Shown here in pieces: positions 34,386 to 39,827 of a DNA stretch of 39,827 bases. A program made the position numbers and the translations under genes. The stretch covers positions 69,803 through 109,629 of the forward strand of contig NZ_VLJN01000066.1 of assembly GCF_007829435.1 (NCBI RefSeq), read 5' to 3'. The DNA comes from Cupriavidus gilardii J11. Its GTDB lineage: Bacteria > Pseudomonadota > Gammaproteobacteria > Burkholderiales > Burkholderiaceae. How positions within the stretch are numbered: position 1 is the stretch's first letter; every line of letters begins with the position of its first letter. The notes below the pieces were generated by a model. That model saw nothing but the letters and a program-made list of their open reading frames with translations. It was not told the origin of the DNA and made no database searches.

Positions 34386-35258
34386 GGAAAACCGATCTAC
34401 CTGTCGCTCGTGGAATTGGCTCGTCTGAATCTCGACCAGCGAAAGTTCGAGCAGTCGACGGAGTACTTCGCGCGCGCTAGACAAGCCAGCCACACGCAGG
34501 CGATCACGCAAAGCGACGCGCGCAGCGTGGTGGGCGCCAGCAATGGTAACGTCGTCATCACAGGGGGCAAGGATGCCGCCATCATCGGCAGTGATCTGGT
34601 CGCTGGGCGAACAGCCGGCAGCCCGGATACCGCCGCCGGCAACCTCGATATCCAGTCGCAGAACGTGACCATCGCCGAAGGCGTGGATCACATTCTGCAG
34701 GAATCCAGTGCCAGCAGCCGGTCTAGCGGCCTCACGGTGGCCTTGGTGGGGACGCCGTATGACACGGCCCGGAATCTGAAGGCCGCCAAGGAGAACTCCA
34801 GCGGTGTGTCGCGCACCATGCAGACCGTGCGGGAACTCGGCGCATCGGCTCTGACTGTGCCGCAGATCGCCGTATCCATCGGAAGCAACAAGAGCAACAG
34901 CCAATCGTCCACCGCCGCCACGGTCAGCAGCGGCAGTAGCCTGACCGACCTGGCCAGCAGCAAGCAGAACGCCAGTGTGGTGACCGGCAACACCGTCGCC
35001 GTGACCGCCCGAACTGGCGACATCACCATCGCGGGCAGCGGGATCGCGGCCGAGGGCGATGCCGCGCTATCGGCCGCCAAGGGCAAGATCGATATTCTCT
35101 CGGGCCAGGACACCCGCTCACAGCGCTCGGACGGCTCCAGCGGGCAGATTGGCGACCTGGGCGGCAGCAGCTACGCGGGCACGGTCGGCGTGCGCAGCGA
35201 ATCGCACCATATCGACACCGGGCAGGCCACGCAAAACACCATCCGCACCGCGGCATAG
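34386..35258 (+). pseudogene. Fragment of a filamentous-haemagglutinin/CdiA-type exoprotein
   Basis: About 255 residues from near 34485 resemble the repeat region of large two-partner-secretion exoproteins (haemagglutinin repeat). SVVGASNGNVVITGGKDAAI resembles a beta-helix coil, followed by GNLDIQSQNVTIAEG, a Ser-rich SSRSSGLTVALVG segment, TARTGDITIAGSGI and ESHHIDTGQATQNTIRTA. It then stops at 35256-35258, where intact proteins continue. It lacks the signal peptide, TPS domain and C terminus, and no TpsB gene is present. The preceding 30 residues (YLSLVELARLNLDQ) look TPR-like and probably come from another gene. This is a relic of a former contact-dependent inhibition or adhesin locus. 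Confidence 0.6.
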
Positions 35259-35312
35259 TCTCAGCCGCCCTGGTCGAAGACAGGCTCATTCGTCGCGAGC
35301 AAGCGTGAGAGC

Positions 35313-35329
35313 GTCCCAGAGCGTGGGAC
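35313..35329. promoter_or_regulatory. LacI-type operator, copy 1 (GTCCCA-N5-TGGGAC)
   Basis: GTCCCAGAGCGTGGGAC is a 6-bp perfect inverted repeat around GAGCG, 107 bp before the UxuA-like gene. The same arms and spacing recur at 37652-37668 in front of the LacI and Bug genes. Two copies bracketing one gene cluster make a shared operator likely. Confidence 0.65.
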
Positions 35330-35367
35330 GAATCATGAAATCGGCCGGGCGGCGCCGAGGGTCGGGG

Positions 35368-35396
35368 TTGCCCGCCCGCCGCGTGAGGCGAACAAT
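35368..35396 (+). promoter_or_regulatory. Possible promoter of the UxuA-like gene
   Basis: TTGCCC (35368-35373) and AACAAT (35391-35396) are 17 bp apart and match consensus at 4/6 each. The -10 box touches the 18-bp palindrome at 35394-35411 and the LacI-type site lies upstream. Weak but consistent with a regulated promoter. Confidence 0.3.
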
Positions 35397-35411
35397 GAAC
35401 ACGTGTTCATT
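35394..35411. promoter_or_regulatory. Perfect 18-bp palindrome AATGAACACGTGTTCATT
   Basis: Every base is paired in this palindrome, which lies 14 bp before the GGAGG ribosome site of the UxuA-like gene and overlaps the likely -10/start region. It differs from the nearby GTCCCA palindrome, so a second regulator, perhaps TetR- or MarR-like, may act here. No such gene is in the window. Confidence 0.55.
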
Positions 35412-35436
35412 CGGACCCATATAACGGAGGCTACCC

Positions 35437-36531
35437 ATGTACATCAGCGAGCAACTGCTTAATCCTGACGAGCGCCGCTTGCGGCTGTCCACACAGCTTG
35501 GCGTGGAAAGCGTGGTGCTGGACAACCGGGGCACCGAGCTGGTTTCGGCGGCGGGTGGCGTGTCAGCCTGGGACGCCGGCAAGTTGGCCGCGTATCGCAA
35601 ATGGGTGGAAGGTTTCGGGCTGCGGCTCGATGTGTTCGCGCTCGATGTCGGATCGATCCTGCTCGATTCCCTGGTCGATCTCGATAGCGCCCGACGACAG
35701 CGCGACGTGCTGGCGCAGAATATCCAGAAGGCCGCGGACGCGGGCATCAGCTGCCTCAAGTACAACGTCCAGATGGTCGGCATTACACGCACCGGTCTCA
35801 AGCCCGGACGCGGTGGCGCACAGAATTCCGGCTTTGTCTACGCCGAGTATTCGCCCGAGCACGATCGCAAGCATTCGTACTGGGGCGTGGGCTATCCCAC
35901 CAAGCAGGAAGAGGGCGGCACCCAAAGCGCGATGCTTTGCGGCCAGAAGATGGCGCGCGATGTGCCGCCCGTAACCGAGCAGGCCGGCTGGGACGCCATC
36001 GAATTCCTCGTCGAAGGGTTGGTTCCCGCAGCGGACCGCGCTGGTGTACGACTGGCCTGTCACCCGCACGATCCCGCCTATCCGCTTGGCGGACTGAACG
36101 GCATCGAGCACGTGGTAGGCTCGGCCGATGGCATCCGGCGCTTCCTGGCCCTCAGTGATAGCCCGAACCACGGCCTGAACTTCTGCCAGGGCACGGTGGC
36201 GGAGATGTTCTCCGAGCCCGGCAAGGCGATGATCCCGATCATTGAGGAATTCGCGGCGACGGGACGCATCTTCATGGTGCACTTCCGCAATATTCGCGGT
36301 GGCTATCTCGACTTCCAGGAGGTCTTTCCCGACGAGGGCGATGTAGACATGTTCGCTGCGATCAAGGCGTACCAGCGTGGCGGCTACCGCGGACCCTTGT
36401 GCCCCGACCATGTGCCCGTGTCCGACCTGGACGAGAATCGGGAACGCTTCATGTCCTTCGCGCTCGGCTATACGCGTGGCCTGCTTCAGGCAGCGGGAGT
36501 GTGGTCGACACCGACCGTGGCGCGATCCTGA
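35437..36531 (+). CDS. UxuA-like mannonate dehydratase-family protein
   Basis: This 364-residue TIM-barrel protein resembles mannonate dehydratase (UxuA). Signature pieces are CLKYNVQMVGITRTG, the metal-binding CHPHDP, GLNFCQGTVAEM and MVHFRNIRG followed by FPDEGDVDM. The last also supplies ligands in UxuA. It should dehydrate a sugar acid to a 2-keto-3-deoxy acid. Residues 1-15 are more variable than in E. coli UxuA (394 residues), so another aldonate or a Bug-captured acid is possible. GGAGG (35426-35430) is 6 nt before the ATG. Two palindromes lie in its promoter. It ends 25 nt before the convergent LacI gene. Confidence 0.82.
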   Translation: MYISEQLLNPDERRLRLSTQLGVESVVLDNRGTELVSAAGGVSAWDAGKLAAYRKWVEGFGLRLDVFALDVGSILLDSLVDLDSARRQRDVLAQNIQKAADAGISCLKYNVQMVGITRTGLKPGRGGAQNSGFVYAEYSPEHDRKHSYWGVGYPTKQEEGGTQSAMLCGQKMARDVPPVTEQAGWDAIEFLVEGLVPAADRAGVRLACHPHDPAYPLGGLNGIEHVVGSADGIRRFLALSDSPNHGLNFCQGTVAEMFSEPGKAMIPIIEEFAATGRIFMVHFRNIRGGYLDFQEVFPDEGDVDMFAAIKAYQRGGYRGPLCPDHVPVSDLDENRERFMSFALGYTRGLLQAAGVWSTPTVARS

Positions 36532-36556
36532 GTCGGACGGTGGCGGCAACGCGCCA

Positions 36557-37573
36557 TCAACTGCTTTCGCGCGCGACGACGCTAAAGCCAAGATCGGCGA
36601 CGCGGGGTAGCACGCTGGCGCCGCCCACAAGGCGGGCCAGCAGCATGCGGCCTGCCTGCCTGCCCATCTCGCGCGCCTGCACACGCACACTGGACAAGGC
36701 CGGCTGGCTTGCCGAGGCGATGGCCAGATCGGAGAAGCCAACCACGGCCATGCGACGCGGCACGGCCCATCCCTGCTGCCGACAGGCAAGAAGCGCCCCC
36801 ACGCCGAGCGTGTCGTTGCTGCAGTACACGGCCTGCAGCGATGACGCGCGGGCCACGAGTGCGCGCATCATCCGCACACCGTCCTCGATCGAGGAGGGCG
36901 GCGCGACCACTTCCGCCTCGATGCCCGGCAATCCCAGCCGTGCCGCTTCCCGTCGAAACCCTGCCAGCCGCTTCCCGGCGCGGCGCTCGTTTGCGCCAAG
37001 AAAACCCAGGTGCCTATAGCCGCGCTGCGCCAGATGGCGCGCGACTGCCGCGCCTGCGTCTTCGTTCGAGAAGCCGGCCACCATGTCGATGGGGTCATCG
37101 GTCAGGTCCCAGGTTTCCACCACCGGCCTGCCGAAGGCACGCAGCTTGCGCCGAACCGCCGCGCCATGCTCGACGCCCGTGAGCACAAGCCCATCGACCT
37201 GCCGCCCGATGAAGGTATCCACCAATGCTTCCTCGGCGGCTTCCCCGTAGCGCGATTGGCCCAGCAGCAACTGGTAGCCGCCCGCTTCCAGGATCTCCCC
37301 CAAACCGTCCAGGGTGTCGGCGAACCAGGCATTCGACAACGTCGGCACGATGGCGCCCACGATACGGGAGCGCCGCGTGGCCAGGCTTCCGGCATTGAGA
37401 TTCGGCACGTAGCCCAACTGCTCGATGGCGGCGTGCACTCGCGCCAATGTCGGCGGCGAGACCAGTTCCGGATGGCTGATGGCACGCGATACCGTGACAC
37501 GCGAGACGCCTGCCACGCGGGCGACGTCGATCATTTTGCTGCTGTTGCCGGATCGCGATGAATCAATGGACAT
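36557..37573 (-). CDS. LacI-family (GntR/GalR-type) transcriptional regulator
   Basis: This 338-residue repressor has a LacI HTH and hinge at residues about 14-68 (MIDVARVAGVSRVTVSRAIS, NLNAGSLATRRSRIVGAIVP). A sugar-binding core follows, with GLVLTGVEHGAAV, VVETWDLTDDPIDMVAG, VYCSNDTLGVGAL and VVGFSDLAIAS. This is the GntR (gluconate)-like branch of LacI proteins. ATG at 37573 is chosen because the HTH begins 13 residues later; no good ribosome site is seen. It is divergent from the Bug gene at 37830 with the GTCCCA palindrome between, and convergent with the UxuA-like gene. It probably represses both neighbours and itself, induced by a sugar acid. Confidence 0.88.
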   Translation of the reverse strand: MSIDSSRSGNSSKMIDVARVAGVSRVTVSRAISHPELVSPPTLARVHAAIEQLGYVPNLNAGSLATRRSRIVGAIVPTLSNAWFADTLDGLGEILEAGGYQLLLGQSRYGEAAEEALVDTFIGRQVDGLVLTGVEHGAAVRRKLRAFGRPVVETWDLTDDPIDMVAGFSNEDAGAAVARHLAQRGYRHLGFLGANERRAGKRLAGFRREAARLGLPGIEAEVVAPPSSIEDGVRMMRALVARASSLQAVYCSNDTLGVGALLACRQQGWAVPRRMAVVGFSDLAIASASQPALSSVRVQAREMGRQAGRMLLARLVGGASVLPRVADLGFSVVARESS

Positions 37574-37651
37574 CGATAAGGGGGAGTCAGGGCGCCGAAA
37601 TGTGCGCCGGGCTGGTCCAAGAAGAGCCGGCCTGCGGGCACGCTTCATTCC

Positions 37652-37668
37652 GTCCCAAGCGGTGGGAC
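37652..37668. promoter_or_regulatory. LacI-type operator, copy 2 (GTCCCA-N5-TGGGAC)
   Basis: GTCCCAAGCGGTGGGAC has the same 6-bp arms and 5-bp spacer as the site at 35313-35329. It lies in the gap between the LacI gene (start 37573) and the Bug gene (start 37830), where it could control both. Confidence 0.65.
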
Positions 37669-37829
37669 ATGCGGTACGCCGTGCGGTGGGGCGGCTTGTA
37701 TTGTCAGTGAGCTTCTCGAAGAATGGAAGCCAGTCATGAAACACGGACAGCGCGAACAGCGCGACACGCTTTCGACATCCGGCCTGCCCATCCGATGGAG
37801 CAGGCCTTCCATAATCAAGGAGACAAATG

Positions 37830-38816
37830 ATGCACCGCCGAAGCCTTCTCGCGGCGTGCACGGCTGCGGCCGTCGCCACGCTTTGCACACCTTTTGCCGT
37901 ACTGGCGCAGGGGCCGGAAAACTGGCCGTCGCGGCCCGTGCGCCTGATCGTGCCATTCCCCGCAGGTGGGACCAGCGACCTCATGGGACGGCTGATCGCC
38001 GAACAACTGAGCAAAGCCCTGAAGCAACCGTTCATCGTCGAGAACAAGGGTGGCGCGGGCGGCGTGATCGGTACCGACCAGGCGGCCAAGGCGCCCGCGG
38101 ACGGCTACACGCTGCTGCTGTCCGGCATTGGCAGCAACGCCATTGCCCACGGCATGTCTCCCAAGCCGAACTACGATTCGTCGAAGGATTTCGTCCATAT
38201 CTCGCAGCTCGAATCCGGGCCCAACGTGCTGGTGGTCAATCCGTCGTTCCCGGCGAAGACGTTCACGGAATTCGTGGCCTATGTGAAGGCGAATCCCGGC
38301 AAGGTCAACTACGGCGTGACCAACGCCTCGTCGGGACACCTGGCGATGGAATTGCTGCGCCAGACCGCGAAGCTGGACATGGTGGGCATTCCGTATCGAG
38401 GCGGTGCGCCGGCACTGACCGATGTGCTGGCCGGACAGATTCCGACCATGTTCGTCAACCAGGATGCCGTGCTGCCCTACGTCAAGGCAGGCAAGCTGCG
38501 CGCGCTCGCCGTGACGAGCGAGCAGCGCAATCCGCTGTTCCCGGATGTCCCCACCGTGGCGGAGTCCGGCTTCCCGGGCTTCTCGGCGGTATCGTGGGTC
38601 GGCCTGTCTGCGCCGAAGGGAACGCCACAGCCGATCATCGACAAGCTGGAAGCCACGATGATGGCGGCATTCAAGCAACCCGCGGTGCGCCAGAAGCTGG
38701 AATCGAACGGCTTTATCGTCGTGGCGTCGAATTCCAAGGACTACACCGCTTTCGTTACGACCGAGACGGAACGCTGGGCCAAGGTGATCCAGAGCGCCGG
38801 CATCAAGCCCGAATGA
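37830..38816 (+). CDS. Bug/TctC-family periplasmic solute-binding receptor
   Basis: This 328-residue receptor has a signal peptide to about residue 26 (cleavage near LAQ-GP). The mature region reads WPSRPVRLIVPFPAGGTSD, VENKGGAGGVIG, APADGYTLLLSG and IPYRGGAPALTDV. This is the classical Bug loop set, unlike the copies at 25470 and 32192. ATG 37830 is preferred to 37827 because AAGGAG (37817-37822) then lies 7 nt away. The stop overlaps the next gene's start (ATGA at 38813-38816), so receptor and enzyme are co-translated. No tctAB genes are near. Confidence 0.92.
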   Translation: MHRRSLLAACTAAAVATLCTPFAVLAQGPENWPSRPVRLIVPFPAGGTSDLMGRLIAEQLSKALKQPFIVENKGGAGGVIGTDQAAKAPADGYTLLLSGIGSNAIAHGMSPKPNYDSSKDFVHISQLESGPNVLVVNPSFPAKTFTEFVAYVKANPGKVNYGVTNASSGHLAMELLRQTAKLDMVGIPYRGGAPALTDVLAGQIPTMFVNQDAVLPYVKAGKLRALAVTSEQRNPLFPDVPTVAESGFPGFSAVSWVGLSAPKGTPQPIIDKLEATMMAAFKQPAVRQKLESNGFIVVASNSKDYTAFVTTETERWAKVIQSAGIKPE

Positions 38817-39827
38817 GCAACCTCAAGTCCCCCGACGCCCGCACCATGACGACCTCGGACCGTATTGCATCCATTGACCTCTCGCTTGTCATCCTTCCGC
38901 TGGCCGCGCCGGTCAGCGACGCGAAGGTCCTGACGGGCCGCCAGAGGCCGCTCACCGAGATTGCGTTTGTCTTTGCCGAGATTCTGACGGCAGACGGCCA
39001 CTCAGGCACCGGCTTTGGCTACTCCAAGCGCGCGGGCGGGCTCGGCATGTTCGCGCATGCCCGGGAGCTGGCCGGTGAACTGATCGGCGAGGACCCCAAC
39101 GATATCGGTCGCCTGTTCAACAAGCTGTTGTGGGCCGGCGCGTCAATGGGGCGAAGCGGTATGACAACGCAGGCCATTGCCCCATTCGACGTCGCGCTGT
39201 GGGATCTCAAGGCGCGCCGAGCCGGCTTGCCGCTGGCCAAGCTGCTGGGCGCGCACCGGGACTCGGTGCCGTGCTACAACACCTCGGGCGGCTACCTGTC
39301 GATGCCGCTCGACCAGGTCCTGACGAATATCGACAAGTCGCGGGAGAACGGCATCGGCGGCATCAAGATCAAGGTCGGCCAGCCGGATACCGCTGAAGAC
39401 CTGCGGCGCGTGAAGGCCGTGCGCGAACATCTTGGCGATGCGTTTCCCTTCATGGTCGACGCGAACCAGCAGTGGGACCGTGCCACGGCGCAACGGATGG
39501 GGCGCACCCTGGAGCCGTACAACCTGGTGTGGATCGAAGAACCGCTCGATGCGTACGATACCGAGGGCCATGCCGCGCTCGCCGCATCGCTGGACACCCC
39601 GGTGGCGACCGGCGAGATGCTGACCAGCTTCGCCGAACACGCGCAGCTCGTCATGGCTGGCGCTTGCGACTTCGTGCAGCCAGATGCGCCGCGTGTGGGC
39701 GGTATCACGCCATTCCTGCAGATCATGCAGCTAGCCGACTTCAAGGGGCTGCGGCTGGCCCCGCATTTTGCGATGGAGATCCATGTGCACCTGGCGGCCG
39801 CCTATCCGCGCGAACCATGGCTGGAAC
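38813..39827 (+). CDS. L-talarate/galactarate-dehydratase-like enolase-superfamily enzyme (3' partial)
   Basis: The gene starts by ATGA overlap with the Bug stop and runs off the window end after 338 codons without a stop, so perhaps 50-60 residues are missing. An alternative ATG lies at 38846. The mandelate-racemase-subgroup active site is visible: the K-x-K base motif Lys185-x-Lys187 (IKIKVGQPD), VDANQQWDR, IEEPLDAYD, GEMLTSF, and the His of APHFAMEIH paired with FVQPDAPRVGG. These blocks closely resemble known L-talarate/galactarate dehydratases, which form a 2-keto-3-deoxy sugar acid. Together with the UxuA-like gene it suggests uptake and dehydration of aldarate-type acids. Confidence 0.85.
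   Translation, partial: MSNLKSPDARTMTTSDRIASIDLSLVILPLAAPVSDAKVLTGRQRPLTEIAFVFAEILTADGHSGTGFGYSKRAGGLGMFAHARELAGELIGEDPNDIGRLFNKLLWAGASMGRSGMTTQAIAPFDVALWDLKARRAGLPLAKLLGAHRDSVPCYNTSGGYLSMPLDQVLTNIDKSRENGIGGIKIKVGQPDTAEDLRRVKAVREHLGDAFPFMVDANQQWDRATAQRMGRTLEPYNLVWIEEPLDAYDTEGHAALAASLDTPVATGEMLTSFAEHAQLVMAGACDFVQPDAPRVGGITPFLQIMQLADFKGLRLAPHFAMEIHVHLAAAYPREPWLE

Overview
This is a GC-rich, gene-dense chromosomal stretch most likely from a Burkholderiales betaproteobacterium (Cupriavidus/Ralstonia/Bordetella-like). The main reason is four separate periplasmic 'Bug' (TctC-type) solute receptors, none with tctA/tctB membrane genes beside it, mixed with LysR, LacI and GntR regulators and catabolic enzymes. 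That pattern is typical of the order; the genus is an inference. I see no rRNA, tRNA, CRISPR array, insertion sequence or integrase.

Region 1 (1-8910) is a catabolic block. It holds the tail of an unknown gene, a FAD monooxygenase (TGATG overlap), an aldehyde dehydrogenase of the succinate-semialdehyde type, and a LysR regulator divergent from a Bug receptor. These are followed by an aconitase/isopropylmalate-isomerase-type hydratase in two subunits (ATGA overlap), a class I aminotransferase and an RraA/HMG-CHA-type aldolase. The last four genes could form a route from an amino acid through a hydroxylated 2-oxo acid to pyruvate (inference).

Region 2 (8982-13481) is accessory. It has an EamA exporter divergent from a LysR regulator, then a minus-strand pair: a lipoprotein made of two copies of an unrecognised four-cysteine domain and a small GT-A glycosyltransferase. 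An AlkB-like dioxygenase follows at 13482-14084. Region 3 (14227-18089) encodes two lipoprotein ester hydrolases in tandem, one of the alpha/beta-hydrolase-domain family with a G-T-S-Q-S-G motif and one of the tannase/feruloyl esterase family.

Region 4 (18193-26468) reads forward: cupin, SDR, MFS transporter, LacI regulator, then a CMD-SDR-SDR-CMD-Bug operon preceded by a LacI-like palindrome. A perfect 10-bp hairpin ends it. After a small DUF1059 gene comes a LysR/aldo-keto reductase divergent pair with two direct repeats between the genes (27019-29018).

Region 5 (29213-39827) is a sugar-acid or hydroxy-acid block. One unit is 2-hydroxyacid dehydrogenase, mandelate-racemase-family enzyme, Bug receptor, terminator and FCD-type GntR regulator. 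A canonical FCD/FadR-type operator (TGGT-N3-ACCA) sits at the predicted transcription start. The second unit is a UxuA-like dehydratase, a LacI regulator on the opposite strand, a Bug receptor and an L-talarate/galactarate-dehydratase-like enzyme cut by the window end. The same 17-bp palindrome GTCCCA-N5-TGGGAC lies in front of both transcription units. Between the two units are gene remnants, including a fragment of a filamentous-haemagglutinin/CdiA-type exoprotein.

Calls rest on reading the translated sequence and remembered family motifs. No database search was run.
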